63,077 nt of DNA from the NCBI GenBank assembly GCA_018365455.1, contig JAGZJZ010000036.1, forward strand, positions 1-63,077, read 5' to 3'. The notes beneath the pieces were generated by a model that saw only the letters and a program-made list of their open reading frames with translations, was not told the DNA's origin and made no database searches. Positions 1 to 8,540 of this stretch are shown here, one piece after another (the first letter of the stretch is position 1; every line of letters starts with the position of its first letter). The position numbers and the translations under genes were made by a program. The DNA is from Clostridiales bacterium. GTDB taxonomy: Bacteria > Bacillota > Clostridia > Lachnospirales > Lachnospiraceae.

Positions 1-78
1 GAAAAAAGGAGGTCATTGCTTTTTTTTATAAAAAAGTGGTGAAACCTTTGAAAATATAAGGTTTTTTATAAAAACAGG

Positions 79-96
79 AGTGTCAAACTTGACACT
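79..96. promoter_or_regulatory. 18-bp palindrome upstream of small ORF
   Basis: AGTGTCAAACTTGACACT is two perfect 8-bp arms around AC, ending 26 bp before the start of the 71-residue ORF. Its size and symmetry suit a TetR-like operator, but it does not resemble the twin sites in front of the tetR gene in this window, so a different regulator is likely. Function is inferred from symmetry only. Confidence 0.45.
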
Positions 97-122
97 ACCG
101 AGATTGAATTGGAGGAAAATGA

Positions 123-338
123 ATGAAAGAAAAATTATATAAATTATTTCTCATATTAATGGTGAGTCTGTCCTTGGGCTCAGGTTCCATAAACCAAAAT
201 GAGATAGTTAAGATGCTGGAAGCTCTTTCGGGAACAGGTAAAGCGCAGGTTCATCAACTTGTAGAAGAAGAAAAAGAGACCGAAGAAATAAGAAAAAAGA
301 AGAAATTCTCCTTTATTTTCAAGATATTCTATGATTGA
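123..338 (+). CDS. Small hypothetical protein (71 aa)
   Basis: I do not recognise this protein. The start at 123 has a GGAGG seven bases upstream (111-115), so translation is plausible. Residues 6-20 are a hydrophobic stretch that could be a signal or membrane anchor. The rest is charged, with an EEEKETEE acidic run followed by a RKKKK basic run. There is no lipobox cysteine. It lies just upstream of the tetR gene on the same strand, after an 18-bp palindrome, and may be the product controlled by that site. It could also be the tail of a gene cut by the window edge, but it has its own ribosome binding site. Confidence 0.5.
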   Translation: MKEKLYKLFLILMVSLSLGSGSINQNEIVKMLEALSGTGKAQVHQLVEEEKETEEIRKKKKFSFIFKIFYD

Positions 339-349
339 TAGTACAGACT

Positions 350-401
350 ATTGACCTATTAGGTAAATAGATGTATAATGGCATTAACCTGATAGGTCAA
401 T
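350..401 (+). promoter_or_regulatory. tetR promoter with twin inverted operators
   Basis: TTGACC (351-356), 17 bases, then TATAAT (374-379) make a good sigma-A-type promoter. ATTGACCTATTAGGTAAA (350-367) covers the -35 element. A near-identical copy in inverted orientation, TTAACCTGATAGGTCAAT (384-401), lies just after the -10. Each copy has an ACCT-AGGT dyad core. The two copies bracket the promoter 77 bases before the tetR start, the pattern expected for autorepression. Confidence 0.7.
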
Positions 402-477
402 AATTATCTTATGCCCATCAAGTGAGACTTACAGTCGTTAGAAAGCAACCTAAAATACAACTGGCAAGGAGAAATAC

Positions 478-1110
478 ATGGCAACAAAAATTTATGATTT
501 AGATACCAACCGACGCAATGCCATTCTAAATGCGGCACTAAAAGAATTTGCATTAAGGGGATATGACAATGCATCCACAAATGTAATTGCAAAGGAGGCG
601 GGAATATCAAAACCTTTGATGTTTCATTACATAGGCAGTAAACAAGACTTGTTCTTATATGTTTACGACTATTTTGCCGAGCTGTTAAATAAAGAATATT
701 ATCAGTTAATCGATTATGATGAATCAGATATTTTTAACAGACTCCACCAATCCTTACTGCTTCAAATTAAACTGTTAAAGGAATTTCCCTGGGTCTTTGA
801 GTTCAATAAACTATCGGCAGGAACTCAATCTGAATATATCAACAGCGAATTAGAGAAAAGAAACAGCAGGAAGTATGCAGAATGTTATCCGGCGATATTT
901 GACGCCATAGATACGTCCGGATTCAGAGAGGAATTAGATATTGAAAAATGCAAACAGATCATTCTGTGGTCCTGTGTGGGTTTTTCCAATCAAATGTTAG
1001 AAAGCATCAGAAATACCAAATATTCCCGACTGGACTATCAATCTATGGAAAAGGCATTGAATGATTTATTGACACAACTTAGAAAGATATTTTATAGAAT
1101 TGAAAAGTAA
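478..1110 (+). CDS. TetR/AcrR family transcriptional regulator
   Basis: The protein is 210 aa with the usual TetR layout. An N-terminal helix-turn-helix covers about residues 13-55, with the TetR-typical pattern of an IAKEAGIS turn followed by a MFHYIGSK recognition segment. An all-helical ligand-binding domain follows. An AAGGAGA ribosome binding site sits just before ATG 478. It probably represses its own promoter through the twin sites at 350-401. The nearest downstream gene is an M23 peptidase 63 bases away, which may be a second target. The ligand cannot be told from sequence. Confidence 0.9.
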   Translation: MATKIYDLDTNRRNAILNAALKEFALRGYDNASTNVIAKEAGISKPLMFHYIGSKQDLFLYVYDYFAELLNKEYYQLIDYDESDIFNRLHQSLLLQIKLLKEFPWVFEFNKLSAGTQSEYINSELEKRNSRKYAECYPAIFDAIDTSGFREELDIEKCKQIILWSCVGFSNQMLESIRNTKYSRLDYQSMEKALNDLLTQLRKIFYRIEK

Positions 1111-1173
1111 CGATAATTAGAAACTAAAATGAAGTACTACCAGCATTAAAAACGATAATTTATGGAGGTGCCG

Positions 1174-1797
1174 ATGGAAAAATTCAAAGCCCCAGTGGTT
1201 GTTCAATTTCCCCTAAGGGGAGAATGGGCTGTTCCTAATACGCCTGGTACACGCATTCCAAGCCACGGCACGAATTTGTTGGGAACGCGATATGCCTATG
1301 ACTTTCTTCAGTTGGACTGGAAGCGAAAGGGCAGCCCCTGTTACAGTGTCAGTACCTTATCCTATCTTCTGGCGGGTGTATCTGTGAACCGTTGTTACTG
1401 TTATGGAAAAGACATCTATGCGCCCTGTGCCGGAACTGTTATAGAAATAGAAGATCATTGTAAGGAACGAGAAAAAGCAAGATTACTTTCCGATTTTAGA
1501 CGTGCCGGTGCAAACAGCAGATTTGATCCTGACAGAGATGATGTAAGGAATTTAACCGGTAATTTCATAATCATGAAGCATAGCGATGGTATCTATGCAG
1601 CGTTTTGCCATCTTAAGCCTGGTTCTGTCAAAGTGTCGGTGGGACAAGCCGTGAAAAAAGGAGATATTTTGGGGTGTATTGGTCATACCGGGAACTCCAT
1701 GTTCCCCCATCTGCATTTTCAACTAATGGACAGCGCAGACATTTCTGCGGCAAATGGACTGCCCTGTGCCTTTGAACAATATGAAGTGTGCAATTAG
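1174..1797 (+). CDS. M23 family metallopeptidase-like protein
   Basis: This 207-aa protein has the LytM/peptidase M23 fold. It shows an H...RYAYDF segment near the N terminus, an HSDG(I)YAAFCHL strand, the lipoyl-like V.VGQAV.KGD..G.IG.TG run and the C-terminal HLHF zinc motif. M23 enzymes cleave glycyl bonds in peptidoglycan cross-bridges. No signal peptide or membrane anchor is visible, so this copy may act on internal or exogenous peptides, or be a non-lytic relative. I start at 1174 because GGAGG at 1164-1168 fits it; an ATG at 1162 overlaps that site. It follows tetR on the same strand. Confidence 0.8.
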   Translation: MEKFKAPVVVQFPLRGEWAVPNTPGTRIPSHGTNLLGTRYAYDFLQLDWKRKGSPCYSVSTLSYLLAGVSVNRCYCYGKDIYAPCAGTVIEIEDHCKEREKARLLSDFRRAGANSRFDPDRDDVRNLTGNFIIMKHSDGIYAAFCHLKPGSVKVSVGQAVKKGDILGCIGHTGNSMFPHLHFQLMDSADISAANGLPCAFEQYEVCN

Positions 1798-1976
1798 GGA
1801 AAATGGGAAAAGATATATGGCGGTATTCCGAATGCTGCACAAAGAATCCGGTTTTCTTAAATCATGCAGAGCTTGAAACGATATTTATAAAGCAGGATAA
1901 ATTGCTTGTTATTCTGCCGGAAAATCATCCTAAGAAAGCTTTTGAGCGATTTCCGGTCAGTGATTTGTGCGAATAG
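1788..1976 (+). pseudogene. LysR-type regulator effector-domain remnant
   Basis: A 62-codon ORF overlaps the end of the M23 gene. Its residues from about 10 on read like the middle of a LysR substrate-binding domain: a RYSECCTKNPVF segment, then QDKLLVILPENHP, then FPVSDLCE. Known LysR proteins carry a D-LLVVLP-HPLA strand and a following P-DL-EEPF strand at these positions. The N-terminal winged helix and the C-terminal half are missing, so this is a fragment left by deletion. The assignment is from pattern memory and is moderately sure. Confidence 0.5.
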
Positions 1977-1999
1977 ATTATATATTCACATTACACATA

Positions 2000-2027
2000 T
2001 CGACAGATTCAAAAATTGTGATATAAT
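2000..2027 (+). promoter_or_regulatory. Promoter of the EAL/lipoprotein pair
   Basis: TCGACA (2000-2005), a 16-base gap and TATAAT (2022-2027) form a near-consensus promoter ending 47 bases before the phosphodiesterase start. No second promoter is evident before the following lipoprotein gene, so both are probably transcribed from here. Confidence 0.55.
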
Positions 2028-2074
2028 GAGACTATAAATTTAATGTTCGCGTAATGAGCGTGGGAGGAAGCATA

Positions 2075-4363
2075 ATGGGCCGGAAGGAAAAGAAAAGTCC
2101 GTTTATCAGTTTTACCAGTCTGGGGATCTATCGTAGGATATTTTTTATTTTTTTTGTTATATGTATTCTGATTACAATATTCAGCTTTCTGTATTACAGT
2201 CGATTATCTTCTACGATTCGAGAGGAGAGTGAAGCCTATCTGCAGGAAATTTACCGCCGCATAGGTGCCAATGTAGACCGTATTGTCAATGATAATTACG
2301 ATGTGCTTCATACAATGGCGGCTTCATTGGAATACTCTGGAATTGATAAATTAGAAGAAGCAAAGAAAATGCTCCAGAAGCAGAAGGAAGGTCTGGGTTT
2401 TGAAAGTATCTTTCTTATAGATCAGAATGGTATTGCCTATGATCTGAGCAATTTACAGACTTTTTTAACACTTGATAAATTAGTTCGTAAGGATCTGCTC
2501 AGCGGAAAGGACTCTATGTCCACCACTCAGCTTATCCAAAATAAAGAGTACATATTGTTTTCCGTACCCCTGGACAACATGAATATTGACGATAAAACGA
2601 TGGTTGCGCTGGCTGTAAGTTATGCGCCTTCCTCCTTTGATCAGGTACTGTCAATGTCTTCCTTTAACGATCAGGCTTATTCTCAGATAGTAACTTTGAA
2701 AGGTGCGGTAGTAGTACGATCTTCATCTCCTTATGCTTTCAAGAGCGGATACAATATATTTTCTACTATGGAAGGATTAATTATTGGGGAAACGAAACTG
2801 TCGGATGTAATGGAGGAAATGGCGGTAAATGCATCCGGACAGGTACGGTTTAATTTAGACGGCAGGGAGACTTATATGGTCTATACCCCTGTTGCGCCGG
2901 ATAACTGGTATCTGCTGTCCTTTGTACCGGTTGAAGTTGTTAACGAAAAATCTGATTTATTGCTGAAGTCTACCCTGGTGATTTGCGGATTGATTGCTGT
3001 TACCTTTGCAGGACTGGCAGCAGCACTGGTCTATATTTTTAACAACCATAAGCGTAAGCTGGAACAGATTGCTTATGTGGATGAAGTAACCGGCGGGCAT
3101 ACGATACAGCGTTTTTACGAGATTGCAGAGGAATTGCTCACCTCCAACCATAATTTGCGTTATGCGCTGGTATATACCAACATTGTAAAATTTAAAGTGC
3201 TGAATGATGAGCTGGGACGCATTAACTGTGATGCTATGCTGCGGTTTTTCAGCGAATATATGAATACAAAGATATCCGAGTCGGAATGTATCGGCAGGCA
3301 GTCCGCTGATAATTTTTGCATATTAATACAATTTTTTGATGAAACAGAATTATTGGATAAATTTAAAAAGTGGCATGATCAGGCAGAACAGATTGTTACG
3401 GATATGAATGTAGCATGGAGTCTCCCTATTATGGAATTTGGCATTTATGTGATTGATAACAGTACCCTGACATTTCCGCAGATGATTGACAGGGCGAAAC
3501 TTGCTTTACGCGAAACACCCCGTACTGTTGACAGTAAGCTGCGGTGTGCCTTTTATGATGATGAGGTGCGGCGTCAGCTGCTCCGTGAAAAGCAACTGGA
3601 AGACAGGATGGAAGCAGCACTTAATAACGGGGAGTTTGTGGTATTTTTGCAGCCCAAGTACCGTTTACCGGAGGAACGCATTGGAGGTGCTGAGGCGCTT
3701 GTACGTTGGAAGAGTAACAGTGAAGGTATGATTTTCCCGGATGAGTTTATTCCGCTGTTTGAAAAAAACGGCTTTATTATCCAACTGGATTTGTATGTGT
3801 TTGAAACAGTCTGCCGTACATTGCGCAAATGGATTGATCAGGGAATTACACCTCACAGAATATCCGTAAACTGTTCCCGCCTTCACTTTAAAGATAAGAA
3901 TTTTCTTACAGAATACGTCCGTATTGCGGAGGAGTTTCAATTGGATAAATCACTGATTGAAATTGAAGTAACCGAAAGTATGGTGCTGGAAAACAGCGCG
4001 CGGCTTATCAGTATTATCCGGAATATCAAGGCGGCAGGCTTTGAATGCTCGATGGATGACTTTGGCAGCGGCTATTCGTCACTGAACCTGATCCAGACAA
4101 TACCGGTAGATGTTCTCAAGCTGGATAAAATATTCTTTCATGGAGAGGGAGTGGATTTAAGCAGGACAGAAGCAGTGGTAACCAATATTATAAGCATGGC
4201 AAAAGCCCTTTCCATGGAAACCGTTGCCGAAGGTGTGGAAGAGCGGGAGCAGGTAGATATGCTGAAACGCGCAGGCTGTGACTATATTCAAGGATATGTT
4301 TACGCAAAACCAATGGATATTCCTGCGTTTGAATGTTTGGCAGCAGAGAATAGAAAAGGATAA
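2075..4363 (+). CDS. Membrane c-di-GMP phosphodiesterase (Cache, degenerate GGDEF, EAL)
   Basis: The protein has 762 aa from the ATG at 2075, which has GGGAGGA at 2062-2068; the in-frame ATG at 2054 lacks one. An N-terminal membrane helix, an extracytoplasmic Cache-like sensor (about 45-285) and a second helix (about 305-330) lead into the cytoplasm. The GGDEF domain has SADNF where GGDEF should be, so it should not make c-di-GMP. The EAL domain looks active: EALVRW, the N of SVNCSR, the E of IEVTES, DDFGSGYSS, the K of LKLDK, the E of AEGVE and QGY are all present. It should hydrolyse c-di-GMP in response to an external cue. The next gene begins 12 bases after its stop. Confidence 0.9.
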   Translation: MGRKEKKSPFISFTSLGIYRRIFFIFFVICILITIFSFLYYSRLSSTIREESEAYLQEIYRRIGANVDRIVNDNYDVLHTMAASLEYSGIDKLEEAKKMLQKQKEGLGFESIFLIDQNGIAYDLSNLQTFLTLDKLVRKDLLSGKDSMSTTQLIQNKEYILFSVPLDNMNIDDKTMVALAVSYAPSSFDQVLSMSSFNDQAYSQIVTLKGAVVVRSSSPYAFKSGYNIFSTMEGLIIGETKLSDVMEEMAVNASGQVRFNLDGRETYMVYTPVAPDNWYLLSFVPVEVVNEKSDLLLKSTLVICGLIAVTFAGLAAALVYIFNNHKRKLEQIAYVDEVTGGHTIQRFYEIAEELLTSNHNLRYALVYTNIVKFKVLNDELGRINCDAMLRFFSEYMNTKISESECIGRQSADNFCILIQFFDETELLDKFKKWHDQAEQIVTDMNVAWSLPIMEFGIYVIDNSTLTFPQMIDRAKLALRETPRTVDSKLRCAFYDDEVRRQLLREKQLEDRMEAALNNGEFVVFLQPKYRLPEERIGGAEALVRWKSNSEGMIFPDEFIPLFEKNGFIIQLDLYVFETVCRTLRKWIDQGITPHRISVNCSRLHFKDKNFLTEYVRIAEEFQLDKSLIEIEVTESMVLENSARLISIIRNIKAAGFECSMDDFGSGYSSLNLIQTIPVDVLKLDKIFFHGEGVDLSRTEAVVTNIISMAKALSMETVAEGVEEREQVDMLKRAGCDYIQGYVYAKPMDIPAFECLAAENRKG

Positions 4364-4375
4364 GAGGGGGGACGG

Positions 4376-6280
4376 ATGGTTGTGCTTGAACGTTTAAAAA
4401 AATTGCAGAAGCCAGTGTTGACTGCGGTCTATATCACTACACTTTTACTTTGTTTAACAGGATGCTCCGGCAGTGATTCAAACAACGATGAAGATGTCCT
4501 GACCCAAAAGGCATCAGCCAAAGAAAAGACTCATATTACGGTACTGGTGAAGTATGCCTTTACTATAAATGAATTTGAAAAAGCGGTAGAGAAACAGTTT
4601 CCTGATATTGATCTGGTACAGGTAGGGAATTATACGAGGAATATGGGGATTGAGGAATATGCAGCACGATTGGAACATGACGATCTTCCGGATATTGTCA
4701 TAACCTGGCCTCTGGATGTTGGCAGGGAGTATTGGAGTGAACGCCTCCTTGACCTCTCCGGCATGGAGTTCTCCAGCCGTTACAATACCTCCATGTTAAA
4801 TGATATTTCTGCAGACGGAAAGCTTTACTATCTGCCCGGACCGGCGCAGGTAAGAGGCATTATATATAATAAAACCCTGTTTCAGGAAAAAGGCTGGGAG
4901 GTTCCAGAGGACTACGAAGGCTTTCTGGAATTGTGCAGTACCATAGAAGCCAGCGGTATTCGTTCCATACAACTGGGTTTTCAAAATCAGGAAGTACTGG
5001 ATACGGCTTTTACAGGCTACAATTTTGGCAATTACTTTAGCCGCCCACAAGATCTGGAATGGATGGATCATTATAATCAGGGAATTGGCAGTTTTGGGGA
5101 CCAGTTTGACGGAGCACTGGATGTATTTCAGCAGATGGCTGATGCCGGGGTCTGGAAGGCTTCGGATTTAGAGATCGATTATTCGGAACGGGAGAAAATG
5201 CTTTTTACCCGTCAATGCGCTATGGTAGAGGACTCATCCCTTATGGCAAAAATGGGATATGGTCAGACAGGAACGAAGGATGAATTTGCTCTGATGCCGT
5301 ATTTTAATCCTGGAAGCAATAATGACTGGGCACGTCTCTATATGGTCTGTTATATTGGACTGAACAAGCATCTGGCGGAAGAGGAAAACAAGGATAAATA
5401 TGAACGGGTTATGGAGCTTATGAACTACATATCAACGGTAGAAGGTCAGAAAATGTTGTCGGCAGACACAGGTGCAATGTATTCCAGCCTGATTGATGCC
5501 ACACCGCCAGATGTTCCTGAAATAGAAGCGCTGATACCGGCATTGAATCAGGGGCGCTATGCGGTATTTCCCACCCTGAAGAATGCTCAGGGAGCACTGC
5601 GGGAAGGGCTTGCCGGAATGTTAAAGGGTACTCTTACCAAAGCAGATGTGATACGCATGGTAGATGAACAGAATCTCTCTCCGCCGGTTACGGAATCTCC
5701 TAAGCTGCTGGGCAAAGCAAGTGAAAGTTTTTCTCTTACCGATACCGGGAATTTTGTTGCCGATGCCATACGCACCTGGGGGGACTGTGAGCTTGCTTTG
5801 TACTTGGATAATGGAAAGGATGGCCTTTACAACGGCAAGGGAGTAAGCGGGCGCATTTACGCCGGAGATATTACCGCCAGGGATATTGACCGTATTATGC
5901 CGGATCTAAAGGCGAATGACAGCGGAGCGTTATGGAAAGCCTCTATCAGTGGAGAGGATCTGCTAACCGTGTTAGAATATTCCGTAAGCGTAGAGAATAA
6001 CCAGACAGGATGGTTTTACTATTTTTCCGGTCTTAAAATGGAATTTGATCCCATCGCTGAGCCAGGAAACAGGGTGAAAAAAATAACTGCGTCAGATGGG
6101 TCGGCAATTGATCCTGCACGGAATTATACAATTGTGGTGACAGAGGGATCTGTTCCGGAAGAATATCTGCAGAAATGTTCCAAGACAGACAGCTTGTCTT
6201 ACGATATTGTAACCCGGGCGATTGAATCTGCTGGTACCATTTCTCCGGCTAAGGACGGACGATTTGTACTTCATAAATAA
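4376..6280 (+). CDS. Lipoprotein: solute-binding domain fused to 5'-nucleotidase C-terminal domain
   Basis: This 634-aa protein has a signal peptide ending in a lipobox (LTGC, Cys30), so it should be anchored outside the membrane. Residues about 50-425 are a family 1 extracellular solute-binding protein (DLPDIVITWP, an LYYLPGP strand, RGIIYNKTLF, and a late YISTVEGQK segment). Residues about 440-634 match the C-terminal nucleotide-recognition domain of 5'-nucleotidases: TDTGNFVADAIR, GDITARDIDRIMP and YYFSGLKMEFDP followed by a YTIVVTEG strand. The metallophosphatase domain is absent, so binding rather than hydrolysis is likely. It sits 12 bases after the Cache-EAL protein and may present a ligand to that sensor. 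No ABC permease or ATPase accompanies it. Confidence 0.8.
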   Translation: MVVLERLKKLQKPVLTAVYITTLLLCLTGCSGSDSNNDEDVLTQKASAKEKTHITVLVKYAFTINEFEKAVEKQFPDIDLVQVGNYTRNMGIEEYAARLEHDDLPDIVITWPLDVGREYWSERLLDLSGMEFSSRYNTSMLNDISADGKLYYLPGPAQVRGIIYNKTLFQEKGWEVPEDYEGFLELCSTIEASGIRSIQLGFQNQEVLDTAFTGYNFGNYFSRPQDLEWMDHYNQGIGSFGDQFDGALDVFQQMADAGVWKASDLEIDYSEREKMLFTRQCAMVEDSSLMAKMGYGQTGTKDEFALMPYFNPGSNNDWARLYMVCYIGLNKHLAEEENKDKYERVMELMNYISTVEGQKMLSADTGAMYSSLIDATPPDVPEIEALIPALNQGRYAVFPTLKNAQGALREGLAGMLKGTLTKADVIRMVDEQNLSPPVTESPKLLGKASESFSLTDTGNFVADAIRTWGDCELALYLDNGKDGLYNGKGVSGRIYAGDITARDIDRIMPDLKANDSGALWKASISGEDLLTVLEYSVSVENNQTGWFYYFSGLKMEFDPIAEPGNRVKKITASDGSAIDPARNYTIVVTEGSVPEEYLQKCSKTDSLSYDIVTRAIESAGTISPAKDGRFVLHK

Positions 6281-6310
6281 AAGTAGAATTAAGAAATAAA
6301 AACAAACAGT

Positions 6311-6340
6311 CCTGCCAGGTGAGATGGCAGGGCTTTTGTA
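6311..6340 (+). terminator. Rho-independent terminator
   Basis: CCTGCCA (6311-6317) pairs with TGGCAGG (6325-6331) around a seven-base loop and is followed by GCTTTTG. It lies 30 bases after the lipoprotein stop. The T tract is short, so efficiency may be moderate. Confidence 0.7.
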
Positions 6341-6410
6341 TAGTATTTACAGCATAAGTGTATATGCTATTATAATAGTAAAAGATGAATAGTAAATTGA
6401 GGTGAGAGCA

Positions 6411-7730
6411 GTGTCAGAATCAGTTTCCGAAGCAGAATCAAAAGCTATGACCCCAAATAAGAAATTACAAAATAGAACCTATGTCTGTATAGATTTGAAA
6501 TCATTCTACGCTTCAGTAGAATGCGTAGAACGGGGCCTTGACCCCATGACAACCAATCTTGTGGTGGCAGATCCACAGCGGACGGAGAAAACCATCTGTC
6601 TGGCTGTTTCACCTTCTATGAAAGAACAGGGTGTTCCTGGAAGATGCCGGGTATTCCAGATCCCTGCACACATAGAATATATAATGGCACCGCCCAGGAT
6701 GCAGTTATATATGGAATATTCCGCGGAAATCTATGCTGTCTATCTAAAATATATAGCAAAAGAAGATATCCACGTATATTCTATTGATGAAGTATTTATG
6801 GATGTAACAGACTATCTGGCTATGTATCAGATGACGGCTAAGGAATTGAGTATGCAGATGATGAAGGACATTTTTGATACCACAGGTATTACTGCGACCT
6901 GCGGGATTGGCACGAACCTGTATCTGGCGAAAATTGCCCTTGATATAACGGCAAAACATGTGGATGATCACATCGGCATTCTGGACGAAGAGTCTTACTG
7001 TAAAACGTTGAGCAGCCACAGGCCCCTTACGGATTTCTGGAGGATCGGAGCGGGTATAGCAAAACGTCTGGAACGGATGGGAATCTATACGATGAAACAG
7101 GTTGCAGAAGCAGATGAGGGAATGCTTTACAAGCTCTTTGGCATTGATGCGGAATTGCTGATTGATCATGCCAGGGGAATAGAAACCACTACCATGGCAG
7201 ACATTAAAGCGTATAAATCCAAGTCAAATTCCATATCCAGCGGTCAGGTACTGGGCTGCGATTATGACTATGAAAAAGGATTGCTCATCGTAAAGGAAAT
7301 GGCGGATTTACTTTGCCTGGAACTGGTGGATAAAGGGCTAGTGACCGATTCCATCACGTTATATGTGGGGTATTCCAACCGGCTTGAGAAAAAATCTGCT
7401 CATGGGACAACATCTATGACAGTTACCACCAGTTCCGCAAAGCAGATCATGGATTATACCCAGGAGTTGTATAAGAAGATTGTGGACAGGCATACCCCTG
7501 TGCACAGAGTTTATCTGACTTTTAATAATGTTGTGGATGAGATGTATCAGCAGTATGATTTATTTACAGATCCTGCGGAGCTGGAAAGGGAACATAAGAT
7601 GCAGAAAGCAATGTTGGATATAAAAGAAAAGTTTGGAAAAAACGCTATACTAAAGGGAATGAATCTGCAGGAAGGAGCAACTACAATGGAGCGGAACCGC
7701 CAGATCGGAGGGCATAAAAGTGGTGTCTAA
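6411..7730 (+). CDS. Y-family DNA polymerase (UmuC/UvrX-like)
   Basis: This is a translesion polymerase of the firmicute UmuC/UvrX type, about 439 aa. The catalytic aspartate region is CIDLKSFYASVE near the N terminus, and the second metal motif is YSIDEVFMDV near residue 125. A CGIGTNLYLAKIALD helix and an HhH-like FWRIGAGIAKRLERMGI thumb segment follow, then a little-finger domain. I start at GTG 6411 because GAGGTGA ends six bases before it; GTG 6402 lies inside that site. A YolD gene overlaps its end, the usual pairing. TATAAT at 6371-6376 may be the -10. I saw no convincing LexA box. Confidence 0.9.
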   Translation: MSESVSEAESKAMTPNKKLQNRTYVCIDLKSFYASVECVERGLDPMTTNLVVADPQRTEKTICLAVSPSMKEQGVPGRCRVFQIPAHIEYIMAPPRMQLYMEYSAEIYAVYLKYIAKEDIHVYSIDEVFMDVTDYLAMYQMTAKELSMQMMKDIFDTTGITATCGIGTNLYLAKIALDITAKHVDDHIGILDEESYCKTLSSHRPLTDFWRIGAGIAKRLERMGIYTMKQVAEADEGMLYKLFGIDAELLIDHARGIETTTMADIKAYKSKSNSISSGQVLGCDYDYEKGLLIVKEMADLLCLELVDKGLVTDSITLYVGYSNRLEKKSAHGTTSMTVTTSSAKQIMDYTQELYKKIVDRHTPVHRVYLTFNNVVDEMYQQYDLFTDPAELEREHKMQKAMLDIKEKFGKNAILKGMNLQEGATTMERNRQIGGHKSGV

Positions 7731-8043
7731 AATGAGCAGAGAAGAACGTGCAAAACAGTTTATGCCATTTGCTGCGTTAAAAGGATATACAGAAGTCCTG
7801 AGGAAAAAAGAAAAAATCGTGATGCCGAAGATGGAACTTTTAGAAGAGTATCAGGAGGAACTGAGCCGAAAACTACACCAGGTGCGGAAAAATGATATTG
7901 TAACAGTGGTTTATTTTTGTAAAAATGAATATCTCAAATTAACAGGCATGGTGTCCCGGGTGGATGATACGGCAAGAATCCTGAAGATTATAAATACAAA
8001 AATATCCTACGATGATTTGTATGATATAGAAAAACAAAAATAG
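7720..8043 (+). CDS. YolD-like family protein
   Basis: This 107-aa protein has the YolD hallmarks: an N-terminal SREERAKQFMPFAALKGY segment and a C-terminal beta-rich half with VVYFCKNEYLKLTGMVSRVD. YolD-like proteins are encoded next to Y-family polymerases and are thought to help or regulate them. It overlaps the polymerase gene by 11 bases. The GTG at 7720 has GGAGG at 7707-7711; an in-frame ATG at 7732 is an alternative start. The overlap implies coupled translation and shared control with the polymerase. Confidence 0.85.
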   Translation: MVSKMSREERAKQFMPFAALKGYTEVLRKKEKIVMPKMELLEEYQEELSRKLHQVRKNDIVTVVYFCKNEYLKLTGMVSRVDDTARILKIINTKISYDDLYDIEKQK

Positions 8044-8185
8044 AAATTATGACTTACTGTTTTCTGAAAGGTGTCTGCTACAATTTGCACTACTTTTACA
8101 AAATACCTATATAAAACGTAGACAAAAAGTAAATAATGATTTACAATATTAGAATTAAATGTAAATTATATTGGAGGAGCTAAAT

Positions 8186-8398
8186 ATGGCAAGAGGTCAA
8201 AGAAAAACGATTGACGATCAAATCGAAGTTTTAGATGAACAGATCGCAAAAGTGCAGGCGAAAATGGATGCTTTGTTAGAACAGAGAAAAGTTTTAGAGC
8301 AGAAGAAAAGAGAAGATGCACTGGGATATCTCTACGATATGATTCAGGAAAGCGGTAAGACCGTTGATGATATTATGTCGATGATAACTAATAAATAA
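8186..8398 (+). CDS. Small coiled-coil protein (70 aa)
   Basis: The protein starts MARGQRKTIDDQ and has a heptad-patterned coiled coil over about residues 10-45 (alternating I/V/L with E, K and Q). A C-terminal segment, YLYDMIQESGKTVDDIMSMI, looks like a helix-turn-helix pair. Similar short proteins are common in Lachnospiraceae but I know no function. ATG 8186 is chosen because TTGGAGGAGC precedes it by a good spacing; TTG 8171 is inside that site. It stands alone between polymerase-YolD and a strong terminator. Confidence 0.7.
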   Translation: MARGQRKTIDDQIEVLDEQIAKVQAKMDALLEQRKVLEQKKREDALGYLYDMIQESGKTVDDIMSMITNK

Positions 8399-8410
8399 TT
8401 GCACTAAAAA

Positions 8411-8453
8411 ATATGGCATTGAATATAACAATATATTCAATGTCATATTTTTA
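8411..8453 (+). terminator. Rho-independent terminator
   Basis: A 17-bp stem (8411-8427 with 8432-8448, one G-T wobble) with a four-base loop is followed by a short T run. It closes the coiled-coil gene and separates it from the convergent minus-strand FtsW-like gene. Confidence 0.8.
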
Positions 8454-8540
8454 TTGAATGCCAGCCCCTTTTTGCACGACTGCAGATTCACATTGATCTG
8501 GTTTATATCTGTATTAAAAATGCTATGTATTTCAGTGGCT

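Noticed and set aside
3060..3330. Possible diguanylate cyclase activity of the GGDEF domain
   Set aside because: The signature reads SADNF in place of GGDEF, so synthesis of c-di-GMP is not expected; only the EAL domain looks active.
6340..6410. LexA/SOS box upstream of the Y-family polymerase
   Set aside because: No match to the firmicute GAAC-N4-GTTC type box was found in the promoter region.
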